From contig NZ_JAMGBG010000067.1 in NCBI RefSeq assembly GCF_023516595.1, forward strand, positions 88,139 to 152,138: a stretch of 64,000 bases of DNA, read 5' to 3'. The notes below the pieces were generated by a model, which saw only the letters and a program-made list of their open reading frames with translations, was not told the origin of the DNA and did not search any database. Numbering within the stretch: the stretch's first letter is position 1; each line of letters starts with the position of its first letter. Source of the stretch: Streptomyces neyagawaensis (lineage in GTDB: Bacteria > Actinomycetota > Actinomycetes > Streptomycetales > Streptomycetaceae). The position numbers and the translations under genes are program-made. Shown one piece after another: positions 23,391 to 31,855 of this stretch.

Positions 23391-24335
23391 TCAGAAGGCG
23401 TGGAACAGGGGTTCCCCGTGGTCGGTGGCCGCCCAGACCTCCGTCGCGCGTTCCAGCTTGTCGGGGTTGACCTGGCTGCGGAACGCGACGATGCCTTCCG
23501 CGTCGATCTCCAGGCAGGTGATCCCGACGACCCGGCCGTCCACGACCGCGAGGATCGCGGGGCCGCCATTGGCCGTCGTGACGTGGATCGCGGCGGAGCC
23601 GCCGATGACGGCCCGCTTGGCCGGGGTCGGCTTGAACAGGCCCCGCATGAACTTCGCGACCGCGAGGGCGCCCTCGAACGCCCTGGAGCGGGCCGGGACC
23701 TTCCCGCCGCCGTCGCCGACCGCGATGGCGTCCGCGGTGAGCAGCTTCACCAGCGGCTCGGTCCTCCCGCTGGTGGCGGCCGCGAGGAACTCCTCGACGA
23801 TCCGCCGGGCCGCCGCCTCGTCGATCTCCGTACGCGCCTTGCCCGCCGCGACGTGCTTCTTCGCGCGGTGGAAGATCTGCTGGCTGGCGGCCTCACTGAG
23901 GTCGAGGATCTCGGCGATCTCCCGGTGCGGGTAGTCGAACGCCTCCTTCAGCACGTACACCGCCCGCTCGTTGGGGGTGAGGCGCTCCAGCAGGGTGAGG
24001 ACCGCGTACGAGACGGACTCGCGCTGTTCGGCGGTGTCGGCGGGGCCGAGCATCGGGTCCCCGGAGAGCAGCGGCTCGGGCAGCCACTGGCCGACGTAGG
24101 TCTCCCGGCGGGCGCGGGCCGAGGTGAGCTGGTTGAGGCACAGGTTGGTGAGCACCTTCGTCAGCCAGGCCTCGGGCACCTCGATCCGGTCGGCGTCGGT
24201 CCCCTGCCAGCGCAGGAACGTCTCCTGCACGGCGTCCTCGGCCTCGCTCGCCGAGCCGAGGAGCCGATAGGCGATCGCCTCCAGACGGGGCCTCGCCGCC
24301 TCGAACCGGTCCACGTCGTCCATCGTCAACGCCAT
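23391..24335 (-). CDS. sigJ: ECF41-type sigma factor with SnoaL-like C-terminal domain (SigJ family)
   Basis: Predicted 314 aa. Sigma-2 (A-Y-R-L-L-G-S-A-S-E-A-E-D-A-V-Q-E-T-F-L-R-W) and sigma-4 (L-T-P-N-E-R-A-V-Y-V-L-K-E-A-F; I-A-E-I-L-D-L-S-E-A-A-S-Q-Q) are followed from about residue 180 by a roughly 130-residue NTF2/SnoaL-like domain. The three group signatures are visible: W-L-P-E-P in the linker, D-G-G-G-K, and N-P-D-K-L near the end. In ECF41 factors this fused domain replaces a separate anti-sigma factor. I did not find a clear TGTCACA / CGTC promoter pair upstream of the neighbouring oxidoreductase. Confidence 0.93.
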   Translation of the reverse strand: MALTMDDVDRFEAARPRLEAIAYRLLGSASEAEDAVQETFLRWQGTDADRIEVPEAWLTKVLTNLCLNQLTSARARRETYVGQWLPEPLLSGDPMLGPADTAEQRESVSYAVLTLLERLTPNERAVYVLKEAFDYPHREIAEILDLSEAASQQIFHRAKKHVAAGKARTEIDEAAARRIVEEFLAAATSGRTEPLVKLLTADAIAVGDGGGKVPARSRAFEGALAVAKFMRGLFKPTPAKRAVIGGSAAIHVTTANGGPAILAVVDGRVVGITCLEIDAEGIVAFRSQVNPDKLERATEVWAATDHGEPLFHAF

Positions 24336-24445
24336 GTCCCGGATCCTAGGCGGTGTCCTCCGCCGCGCGCGCGTGACGGACGCCTCAGGGCCCGTTCACG
24401 CGCGGGAGTGGACCGGACGTCCCGTCAGGACCGAGGGTGGGCGGC

Positions 24446-25393
24446 ATGGGTGATCACCGCAGCGTGTCCGCCGACGCCGCCGCCGGGGCCGTCGAGCCCT
24501 CCGGGCGCGTGCCGGCGGGTACGGAGGCCAAGGAGATCCGGGAGTTCTGGGGGCGGCTCGGGCTTCCGGGACTGGTCGACGTCCACACGCACTTCATGCC
24601 CGAGCGTGTGCTGCGCAAGGTGTGGGAGTACTTCGACGGGGTCGGGCCGCTGACCGGCGGACTGGAGTGGCCGATCACCTACCGCGAGGAGGAGGCGGAA
24701 CGGACCGCCCGGCTGCGGCGGTTCGGCGTACGGGCCTTCACGGCGATGCTCTACCCGCACAAGCCCGGCATGGCCCGCTGGCTGAACGGCTGGGCGGTCG
24801 ACTTCGCCCGCCGCACCCCGGACTGCCTGCACACCGCCACCCTCTACCCCGAGCCGGACGCCGAGGCGTACGTCCGGGAGGCCGTGACGGCGGGCGCGCG
24901 GGTCTTCAAGGCGCATGTGCAGGTGGGAGCGTACGACCCGGCCGACGAACTCCTCGACCCCGTATGGGGACTGCTCGCCGAGGCCGGGGTCCCCGTGGTG
25001 ATCCACTGCGGTTCGGGGCCCGCGCCCGGGAAGCACACCGGCCCCGGACCGATCACGCGGGTGCTGGCCCGGCATCCCCGACTGCGGCTGATCGTCGCGC
25101 ACATGGGGATGCCCGAGTACGAGGAGTTCCTGGACCTCGCCGAACGGTACGGGGAGGTGCGGCTGGACACGACCATGGCGTTCACCGACTTCTCCGAGGT
25201 CCTCGCCCCGTTCCCCCGCCGCGCCCTGCCCCGGCTGGCCGCCCTCGGCGACCGCGTCCTGCTCGGCTCCGACTTCCCCAACATCCCCTACCCGTACCTC
25301 CACCAGCTCCAGGCCCTGGAACGGCTGGGGCTGGGAGAGGAGTGGCTGCGCGCGGTGTGCCACGACAACGGGGCGGAGCTTTTCGGACTGTGA
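24446..25393 (+). CDS. Amidohydrolase-superfamily metal-dependent hydrolase
   Basis: Predicted 315-aa TIM-barrel hydrolase. V-D-V-H-T-H-F gives the beta-1 H-x-H metal ligands, F-K-A-H-V-Q-V a possible lysine/histidine in the barrel, V-V-I-H-C-G-S-G the next histidine, A-H-M-G-M-P-E-Y the beta-6 histidine, and L-L-G-S-D-F-P-N the catalytic aspartate. This is the decarboxylase/lactonase-like Amidohydro_2 subgroup; the substrate is unknown. The ATG at 24446 is preferred over the GTG at 24437. It is divergent from sigJ. Confidence 0.87.
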   Translation: MGDHRSVSADAAAGAVEPSGRVPAGTEAKEIREFWGRLGLPGLVDVHTHFMPERVLRKVWEYFDGVGPLTGGLEWPITYREEEAERTARLRRFGVRAFTAMLYPHKPGMARWLNGWAVDFARRTPDCLHTATLYPEPDAEAYVREAVTAGARVFKAHVQVGAYDPADELLDPVWGLLAEAGVPVVIHCGSGPAPGKHTGPGPITRVLARHPRLRLIVAHMGMPEYEEFLDLAERYGEVRLDTTMAFTDFSEVLAPFPRRALPRLAALGDRVLLGSDFPNIPYPYLHQLQALERLGLGEEWLRAVCHDNGAELFGL

Positions 25394-25451
25394 ACGCCGG
25401 TCAGGCGCGGTGGTTCGCGGTGGTTCCCGGGTCAGGTGCGGCGATTCCGGG

Positions 25452-26099
25452 TCAGGCGCGGCGGCGCCGCGCTCCCATCGCGTACGCGAGGCCGTACGCG
25501 GCGGCCGCGGCGAGGACGAGGCCGAGGGGCGAGAACCAGTCGACACCGCCGTCCGCCTCGCTGGTCCACCATGCCTTCGCCGGGAAGAACGGCTCGTAAC
25601 TCAGCAGGTCCCAGGCGGCGGTGGGCGTCGACTCGACCGCGTAGACCAGGGGCAGGGAGTTGGTGTAGCCGAAGAACGCGCCGAGCGCGGCGATGAGGGC
25701 CCCGCCGATCCGGGCGCCGTTGCCGCGGCCGCCCACCAGCCCGACGAGGAGCCCAACGATCGCCCCGTTGAGCAGGGCGTGCCCGAGGTAGAGGGCGTTG
25801 GCCGTGGTGAGCGTCTGGTCCTTGTAGGTGGCGACGTTGAGGAGGGTGTACAGCAGCGCCACGAGGAACGAGGCGAGCAGCCCGAGGAGGACGGCGCCCA
25901 CGGGGTGGCCGCCGGCGCCGGGGGGCCGCCGCACCAAGGGCTGCGGCGCGAACGGCGGCGCCGGGTGCGCCCCGTGGACCGGGTGCGCCCCGTGGACCGG
26001 CTGCGGCCCGTACCCGGGCGGCGGTCCCGGCGGCTGCTGCGGCGGGACGGGCTGCCCGTACGGCTGGTAGGGGTGCTGCGGCGGCGGTGGCTGGTTCAT
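25452..26099 (-). CDS. Pro-rich N-terminus membrane protein
   Basis: Predicted 215 aa. The first 65 residues are Pro/Gln/Gly/His-rich (P-P-P-P-Q-H-P-Y-Q-P-Y-G-Q-P, and a duplicated P-V-H-G-A-H), typical of actinobacterial cytoplasmic tails. Four hydrophobic helices follow (about 68-90, 100-125, 128-150, 190-208), with an acidic aromatic loop containing Y-E-P-F-F-P-A-K-A-W-W. Function unknown. It is downstream of the ABC permease gene on the same strand with a 153-bp gap, so co-transcription is uncertain. Confidence 0.75.
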   Translation of the reverse strand: MNQPPPPQHPYQPYGQPVPPQQPPGPPPGYGPQPVHGAHPVHGAHPAPPFAPQPLVRRPPGAGGHPVGAVLLGLLASFLVALLYTLLNVATYKDQTLTTANALYLGHALLNGAIVGLLVGLVGGRGNGARIGGALIAALGAFFGYTNSLPLVYAVESTPTAAWDLLSYEPFFPAKAWWTSEADGGVDWFSPLGLVLAAAAAYGLAYAMGARRRRA

Positions 26100-26184
26100 G
26101 GTGGTCCCCCCGTGTGAACTGGCTGGAACCGCAAGCTATCAACGGGATCGGTGGGGACCGGTCGGAGCGGCGGGCGGACCTTGT

Positions 26185-26285
26185 GAAGGACCGCGCGCGA
26201 GGCCGGTCAATGACCACCCGCAGGCCCGGTACAGCACCGCCCGGAGGCCCGGTCAGGGACCGCTCGCGGGGCCGGGTGACGTTCC
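26185..26285. repeat. Three short imperfect repeats (AGGCCCGGT type)
   Basis: GAGGCCGGTCAATGACC, CAGGCCCGGTACAGCACC and GAGGCCCGGTCAGGGACC follow each other at about 28-bp spacing, running into the 3' end of the ABC permease gene. Minor local duplication. Confidence 0.4.
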
Positions 26286-28055
26286 TCGGGCGGGGCGGCG
26301 GGAGGGTGTCCGGCGGCCCGTCGCCGTGCCGGCGACCGTGAGGACCGCGAAGAGGGCCAGGGCGGCGGCGGGGGCGAGGACGGTCCAGGGGGCCAGTTCG
26401 GCGTAGGGCTGGTTCTCGGAGAGGAGGCGGCCCCACTCCGGGGTGGGCGGCTGTTCGCCGAGGCCGAGGAAGCCGAGGGAGGCCAGGACCAGGACCGTGG
26501 TCGGCAGGCGCAGGAGCGCGTTGCGCAGCAGGGCGGGCAGGACCGCGGGGAGCAGGTGGTGGCGCAGGAGGTAGCCGGGTCCGGCGCCGAAGGAGACGGA
26601 CGCGAGCAGGTGGCCGCTGGCCCGTTCCTGTTCGAGGAGGGCGGAGGTCTGGGCGGCGTACGGGGTCCAGCCCACGAGGCACACGGCGCAGGCCGCGCCC
26701 CACACGGAGGGGCCGGTCACCGCGGTCACGAGGAGGCCCGCGAGGACGGCCGGCAGTGTCGACACCACCTCGGTGAGGCCCGCGCCCGCCTGGGTCGCCG
26801 TGCCGATCAGGAGTCCGAGGAGGGCGCTGACGGCGGTGACCGCGAGGGCGACGGAGGCCGTGCGCAGCGCGCCGTGGCCGAGGCGGGCCAGCAGGTCCCG
26901 GCCGAGCGGGTCGGTGCCCAGAGGGTGGTCGGGGGACGGCGGCAGCAGCCGGGCCGCGGTGTCCACGTGGAGGGGGTCGCGCAGCAGGCCGGCCACGACG
27001 AGGGTGAGCAGGGCGAGGGCGCAGCAGCCGATGATCCAGGGCAGGGAACGGGGCCGGGGCAGCGCGGGCGGATGCAGGGCGGGCAGGGCGCCGTCGCGCA
27101 GGGCCGGGCCGAGCAGGGCGCGGCGCAGCGCCTGGATCAGCAGGCCCGCGCCGACGCCGAGGAGGACGAGGGCGAGGGTCGCCGTCTGGAGGGGCGGCAG
27201 GTCCTGGGCGATGGCGGCCTCCAGGGCGAGCCGGCCGAGGCCCGGGATGTTGAAGATCTTCTCGACCGCGACGGCGCCGCCGACCAGGGCGACCACGGTC
27301 GGCAGGAGCTGCGGGAGCACCCCGGACAGGGCGCGGCGCAGCGCCGTGCGGGCGATCCGGCCGGGCGGCAGGCCGTAGGCGCGCCAGGTGCGGGCCCAGG
27401 ACTCGTGGAACGCGGCGGGCAGCGACTGGTCGAGCAGTCCGCCGATCATCGCGCCGGAGGGCACGCCGAGGGCGAACGCGGGCAGCACCATCGACGCCGG
27501 ACCCGTCCAGCCCTGGGAGGGGAACCAGCCGAGCCACACCCCGCACACCGTCGCCAGCAGGGAGGCGAGGAGGAACTTGGGCAGCGCGGCGAGGACGGCC
27601 GCGCCGACGCCCGCCCGGCCCCGGAGCAGTCGCTGCCGCGACCCGAGGTACAGGGTGCGGGCGCTGACCAGCGCGGCCACCGCGACGGTGACGGCCAGCG
27701 CGCCCAGCATCAGGGTGAGGGAGACCGCGAAGGCGGTCGTGACCTGCGGCAGGACGGGTTCGCCCGACACCCACGAGGTGCCGGCGTCACCGCGCGCCAG
27801 CCCCTCCAGCCACCGGCCGAGATGGACGAACGGCCCCTCGTCGAGGCCGAGTCGCTCCCGTACGGCGGCCAACTGGGCCGGGGTCGGGTCCTGTTCGGCT
27901 GAGCGGGCGCGCAGGACGGTGAGCGCCGGGTCGGTGCCGGACAGCCAGGGCAGGAAGGCGACGGCCGTGAGCAGGGCGGTGGCGGCGACGGCCCGGCCGG
28001 CCCCCGCCCGCCACCGGGTCGGCAGGCCCCGGGCGCCGTCCGCAGTGACGCTCAT
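26253..28055 (-). CDS. Two-in-one ABC permease (DppB-like fused to DppC-like)
   Basis: Predicted 600 aa, about twice the length of one dipeptide-type permease. The first half carries a DppB-like pattern: an early helix, R-E-R-L-G-L-D-E-G-P, G-T-S-W-V-S-G-E-P-V and the coupling segment A-Y-G-L-P-P-G-R-I-A-R-T-A-L-R, then V-A-V-E-K-I-F-N-I-P-G-L-G. The second half has the DppC pattern: D-H-P-L-G-T-D-P-L-G-R-D-L-L-A-R-L, and S-L-G-F-L-G-L-G-E-Q-P-P-T-P-E-W-G. About twelve helices are expected, enough for a complete membrane channel. It starts 6 bp after the substrate-binding protein gene. No ATPase gene is found on either side. Confidence 0.88.
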   Translation of the reverse strand: MSVTADGARGLPTRWRAGAGRAVAATALLTAVAFLPWLSGTDPALTVLRARSAEQDPTPAQLAAVRERLGLDEGPFVHLGRWLEGLARGDAGTSWVSGEPVLPQVTTAFAVSLTLMLGALAVTVAVAALVSARTLYLGSRQRLLRGRAGVGAAVLAALPKFLLASLLATVCGVWLGWFPSQGWTGPASMVLPAFALGVPSGAMIGGLLDQSLPAAFHESWARTWRAYGLPPGRIARTALRRALSGVLPQLLPTVVALVGGAVAVEKIFNIPGLGRLALEAAIAQDLPPLQTATLALVLLGVGAGLLIQALRRALLGPALRDGALPALHPPALPRPRSLPWIIGCCALALLTLVVAGLLRDPLHVDTAARLLPPSPDHPLGTDPLGRDLLARLGHGALRTASVALAVTAVSALLGLLIGTATQAGAGLTEVVSTLPAVLAGLLVTAVTGPSVWGAACAVCLVGWTPYAAQTSALLEQERASGHLLASVSFGAGPGYLLRHHLLPAVLPALLRNALLRLPTTVLVLASLGFLGLGEQPPTPEWGRLLSENQPYAELAPWTVLAPAAALALFAVLTVAGTATGRRTPSRRPARGTSPGPASGP

Positions 28056-28061
28056 CGGCGG

Positions 28062-29582
28062 CTACTTCAGCCGGGTGTCGACGTCGACGAGGGACCGCTC
28101 GCGGGGGTCGAGGAGGACGCCCTCGACGTCGTCGGCGATGCCCTGTACGACCTTCTCGTGGACCAGCGGGACGACGGCGTCGGTGCGCAGGATCTCCGCC
28201 TCGGCCCGCATGATCTTCTTGTGCCGCTCGGCGGTGTCGCCCTCTTCGGCGGCCGCCCGGATCGCCCGGTCGACCTTCGCGTCCTTCAGGCCGGCGATGT
28301 TGTAGACGCCGTCGCCGGTGTAGTCGCTGGCGAGGTAGGCGACCGCGTCGCCGGTGTCGAGGAGCGTGACGCGGGAGAAGACGAGCGCGTCGTACTTGCC
28401 GGCGAGGAGGTCGGCCTCCATCTGTGTGTACTCGCGGACGTCCTGCTTCACGGTGAACCCGGCCTTCTCCAGCTGCTGTTGGAGGACGGTCGCGGCCTCG
28501 GGGAGTTCGGCGCGGTTGGTGTAGGTGGCGAGCCGCAGGGTCCGGCCCTTCGTCTCCTTCCTCACCTGAGCGGCGGTCGCGGCCTTCGCCCGGCCGGTCA
28601 CCTCCACGCGGTCGCCGGCCGCCCAGGGGACGGCGGGTCCGAACAGGCCCTCGGCCTTGTCGGCGTAGCCGCCGAAGACGGAGTCGACGAGGACGCCGCC
28701 GTCCACGGCCTCGCGGGCGGCGGCGCGCAGGGAGGCGTCGGCGAACAGGCCGCTCGCGGTGTTGAGGACCAGGCTGTCGGTGCGCACGGACGGCACCTCG
28801 TGGCGGGTGGCCTCGTCGAGGAGCTTCGCCTGGGCGGTGGGGATCCACTCGGCGATGTCGACGTCGCCGCCGCGCAGGGCGCCCGCGCGGGCGGTGCCGT
28901 CGGCTATCCAGCTGACGTCGATGCCGGGCGCCTCGGCCTTGCCGCCCCAGTAGCCGTCGTAACGGTCGAGCGTGGCCTTGGTCTTGCCGGTGAGCCCGGT
29001 GATCTCGAACGGGCCGGTGCCGGTGCCGATCGGGGTGACGGTGCCGTCCTTCGCGTACGCCTTCGGGGAGAGGACGGCGAGGGCGGGGCTGGCGAGCCGC
29101 AGTGGGAGGACCGGGTCGGGGGTCTTCGTGGTGAGGGTGACGGTGTCGGCGTCGTCGGCCTTCGCGGTCAGGGTGACGTCGCTGAGGACGCGGGGCTTGG
29201 TCTCCGCCTCGTTCGCGTGGTCGAGGGCGCCCACCACGGCGTCGGCGGTGACCTCGGTGCCGTCCTGGAAGGTGGCCTCGCGCAGCTCGAAGGTCCAGGT
29301 CGTGTCGTTCGTCCGCTTCCAGGACGTCGCGAGGGCGGGCGCGGCGGCGCCGTCCTTGTTCAGCGCGGTGAGGCCCTCGGCGACGGAGAGCTTGCTGAGG
29401 ACGGTGGCGTCGTTGCTGTACGGCGACAGGGCCTGCACCGGCGGCACGGCGAGGGCGATCCGCAGCCGTCCGCCCGAGCCCGCCCCGCCCGCCCCCGGGC
29501 CGCCGTCGCCGGACGCGAAGCAGCCGGCCAGCAGGGGGCTGAGGGCGAGCGCCGCGATGAGGCCGCGGGACGTGGTGCGCAT
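28062..29582 (-). CDS. Family-5 ABC substrate-binding lipoprotein
   Basis: Predicted 506 aa. Lipobox L-L-A-G-C at about residue 21, then a Gly-rich linker and an SBP_bac_5 domain (L-S-V-A-E-G-L-T-A-L, W-K-R-T-N-D-T-T-W-T-F-E-L-R, F-Q-D-G-T-E-V-T-A-D-A-V). This family binds oligopeptides, nickel, opines or some metallophores. An iron-box-like palindrome upstream suggests a metal-related substrate. The ATG at 29580-29582 follows AGGA. It is the first gene of a two-gene unit with the fused permease. Confidence 0.9.
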   Translation of the reverse strand: MRTTSRGLIAALALSPLLAGCFASGDGGPGAGGAGSGGRLRIALAVPPVQALSPYSNDATVLSKLSVAEGLTALNKDGAAAPALATSWKRTNDTTWTFELREATFQDGTEVTADAVVGALDHANEAETKPRVLSDVTLTAKADDADTVTLTTKTPDPVLPLRLASPALAVLSPKAYAKDGTVTPIGTGTGPFEITGLTGKTKATLDRYDGYWGGKAEAPGIDVSWIADGTARAGALRGGDVDIAEWIPTAQAKLLDEATRHEVPSVRTDSLVLNTASGLFADASLRAAAREAVDGGVLVDSVFGGYADKAEGLFGPAVPWAAGDRVEVTGRAKAATAAQVRKETKGRTLRLATYTNRAELPEAATVLQQQLEKAGFTVKQDVREYTQMEADLLAGKYDALVFSRVTLLDTGDAVAYLASDYTGDGVYNIAGLKDAKVDRAIRAAAEEGDTAERHKKIMRAEAEILRTDAVVPLVHEKVVQGIADDVEGVLLDPRERSLVDVDTRLK

Positions 29583-29656
29583 GGAGGGTCCTGTCGTGCG
29601 AGGGGTGGGGCGCGCCCCGGCGCACGGGGGCCGTTCACCAGGGCCGGACCAGCCTA

Positions 29657-29675
29657 TAAGGCAAGCCTTACCGAA
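29657..29675. promoter_or_regulatory. Iron-box-like palindrome (DmdR/IdeR type)
   Basis: TAAGGCAAGCCTTACCGAA matches 13 of 19 positions of the TTAGGTTAGGCTAACCTAA iron box and contains the perfect palindrome TAAGGCAAGCCTTA with a 2-nt spacer. It lies about 75 bp upstream of the substrate-binding protein gene, a typical promoter position. Confidence 0.6.
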
Positions 29676-29682
29676 CTCCCCA

Positions 29683-30039
29683 CGGGTGGGTGAATTCTCA
29701 ACCACCGAGATCACGGGCCTCCGCTACGGGGCGGGTGAGCGGGGGCCGTGGACGAGCAGACGGAGATCTCGACGGCGCAGCAGGCCGCCGACGACCACCT
29801 GGTCCTCGCCTTCCGGCGGCCGCGGGGGGCGGCGAACCGGCTGGAGTGCATCCTCGGGCGGGCCCTGGAGCGGGAGCAGGTCGACGACCTGGAGTCAGAG
29901 CGTTCCCGGCCCGCCATGGCGTCCTCGGCGGCGGGGAGCGGGCGGGTCCGGCCTCCCACCGAGGCGGTCTTGCGCTGCCCGGTGTCGTGCCAGAAAGTAC
30001 CTGCCAGGGCACGCACAGCCGGACAAAAGGGGGAGCGCC
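29683..30039. other. Intergenic region without a convincing gene
   Basis: An open frame from a GTG at 29748 encodes a plausible first 40 residues (D-E-Q-T-E-I-S-T-A-Q-Q-A-A-D-D-H-L-V-L-A-F) but becomes Arg/Pro/Gly low complexity and overlaps the start of the next gene. It lacks a good ribosome site and may be a decayed gene fragment. The promoter of the coiled-coil/kinase pair should lie here. Confidence 0.4.
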
Positions 30040-31851
30040 GTGGGCGAACTGTCCGAGGACGACGTCAGCCTCAATGACCTTGGACAGGGGCTGCGGGACA
30101 TACGCGCCCGCCTGGAGCGGCGTGAGACGGAACTGAGCGAGCTGAAAGGCCAGTACGGCGCCCTGTCGGGGCACCTGAACACCCTGCGTGGCACCACGAG
30201 CGAACTGGCCACCACCGTGAACTCGGTGAACGACGCGACCGTCCAGCTGCGAACCGAGCTGGACGGCACCAAGTCCGATGTCGGCAGGCTCCAGGCGGAC
30301 TTCACGGACTTCCGCTCCCAGTACGAGCGTGACCAGGCCGTTCTCAGAGCCCAGTTCGAACTCGACCGCATCACCGAGGAGTGGCGCCAGAAGTTCGGCA
30401 ACCGCAACAGGATCCGTTCCCTCGCCGGAGGCCTCGTCCGGCAGCTCACGCCGAAGCTGGTGAGGCGGCAGGTGCTGCGCACGGAGAATCTCCGCAGCCA
30501 GGTGGAGGCCCACCTCTTCCACGACCCCGACTTCTGGCTCGCCCACGCCACCCTGGCGGTCGCCGCCCGGCTCGACGGCGACGAGGAACTCGAACTCAGC
30601 TCGATGGGCCAGGCCCAGCTCCTCGCGCCCGGCAAGGCCGACCTCTTCTTCGCGCTCGCCGCCGCCCGGGCCGGCGACCACGAGCGGGCCGGCACCTGGA
30701 TGGACGGCTATCTGCAGAGAGCCGTGAACCCCGATCGGCTCGGCCGGGACTTCCTCGTCGTCCTCGACGCGGTCGCCAGCCGTGAACTCGGTGACCACGC
30801 CCACCGGTACGCCCGCCAGGTGATGGTGCGTTGGGCCGCCGAGGCCTCGGCCGGATCGGCCGCGGCCAGAGCGAGCGTGCACCGATGGAAGCCGCAGCTG
30901 ACCAAGCTGCTCCTCGCGCCCGGCGACCACTACGCGCCCCTGGACCAGGTATGCGGCGCGCGCTGGCAGGATCTCCAGGAGGGCTGGCGTCTGGCCACGG
31001 TCGCCACCGCCACCCTCGACCATCTCCGCAAGGAGTTCCCGCCGCCGCCGGACGGGCCCGCCCCCGCGTCGTCACACCCGTACGCGGAGGCCGCGATCGA
31101 CCGTCTCATCGACCACCTGGAGCCTGACGAGGCCGCTCTCCACACGAAGATCGAGTGGCTGCGACGGTTCGTCGACCACCGCGGTGACGAAGCGGCCGCA
31201 CGGGAGGAGCAGGAGCTGCGCCGCCAGGTGGACGCCGAGGTCATGGACTTCGGCACCCTGCTCGACAACGCGGTGTTCAAGCCCAGCCAGGTCGCACTCG
31301 GCGACGACGCGCGCCGTCTCGCCCTGATGGAGGTGCTGCCCAATCTCCGCGTCGCCGCCGAGGAGATCACGGCCGCCTCGCGGAGACACCGACAGCCCCA
31401 CATCCGCGTCGCGATCGAGCACTGGCACACCGATCTGCCCACCGATCCGTCGCAGCCCGTCGACGCGCGCGCCCTCGCCGACGACCTGGATGCCGACCTG
31501 CTCGCCCGCACCGAAGAGGCGGCCAGGAAGGTGGACCGTGATCCGGTGCGCCTGTTCGGGGGAACCGCCGGCGGAGCGGCCGTCGCCCTTGTCACGCCGT
31601 GGCTGCTCGCGGAGGCACTGATCTGGCCCGTCGTGTTCATCGGAGTGGCCATCATGGGCTGGGGACTGATGGACCTGAGTCGCGTCCCCGCCCAGCGCAG
31701 ACGCATCCATGAGGACGGCGTCCTGCGGCGCCGGAGAGCACAGCAGACGCTGAGTCAGGTACTCGGCCAGCGCATCAGATTCTTCTCCGACTGGAACGCA
31801 CACCTCGCGCGGCTGGAAGAGCTGCGTGTCTGGGACCCGATGGGCAAGTGA
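30040..31851 (+). CDS. Coiled-coil, membrane-anchored protein paired with a Ser/Thr kinase
   Basis: Predicted 603 aa of unknown family. Residues about 10-110 show heptad-like leucines and charged residues (L-R-D-I-R-A-R-L-E-R-R-E-T-E-L-S-E-L), a likely coiled coil. Residues about 145-330 are helical with TPR-like alternation (F-W-L-A-H-A-T-L-A-V-A-A-R-L; L-F-F-A-L-A-A-A-R-A-G-D-H-E-R-A). Residues about 512-548 contain two adjacent hydrophobic helices (A-A-V-A-L-V-T-P-W-L-L-A, then I-W-P-V-V-F-I-G-V-A-I-M-G-W), leaving both ends probably cytoplasmic. The GTG at 30040 has AAGGGGGAGC upstream. The kinase gene starts 4 nt after its stop, so it is a candidate substrate, scaffold or membrane anchor for the kinase. 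Confidence 0.75.
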   Translation: MGELSEDDVSLNDLGQGLRDIRARLERRETELSELKGQYGALSGHLNTLRGTTSELATTVNSVNDATVQLRTELDGTKSDVGRLQADFTDFRSQYERDQAVLRAQFELDRITEEWRQKFGNRNRIRSLAGGLVRQLTPKLVRRQVLRTENLRSQVEAHLFHDPDFWLAHATLAVAARLDGDEELELSSMGQAQLLAPGKADLFFALAAARAGDHERAGTWMDGYLQRAVNPDRLGRDFLVVLDAVASRELGDHAHRYARQVMVRWAAEASAGSAAARASVHRWKPQLTKLLLAPGDHYAPLDQVCGARWQDLQEGWRLATVATATLDHLRKEFPPPPDGPAPASSHPYAEAAIDRLIDHLEPDEAALHTKIEWLRRFVDHRGDEAAAREEQELRRQVDAEVMDFGTLLDNAVFKPSQVALGDDARRLALMEVLPNLRVAAEEITAASRRHRQPHIRVAIEHWHTDLPTDPSQPVDARALADDLDADLLARTEEAARKVDRDPVRLFGGTAGGAAVALVTPWLLAEALIWPVVFIGVAIMGWGLMDLSRVPAQRRRIHEDGVLRRRRAQQTLSQVLGQRIRFFSDWNAHLARLEELRVWDPMGK

Positions 31852-31855
31852 ACAC

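Noticed and set aside
25432..27774. A 780-codon minus-strand frame overlapping the ABC permease
   Set aside because: Out-of-frame shadow (Arg/Pro/Gly-rich) of the permease and the Pro-rich membrane protein.
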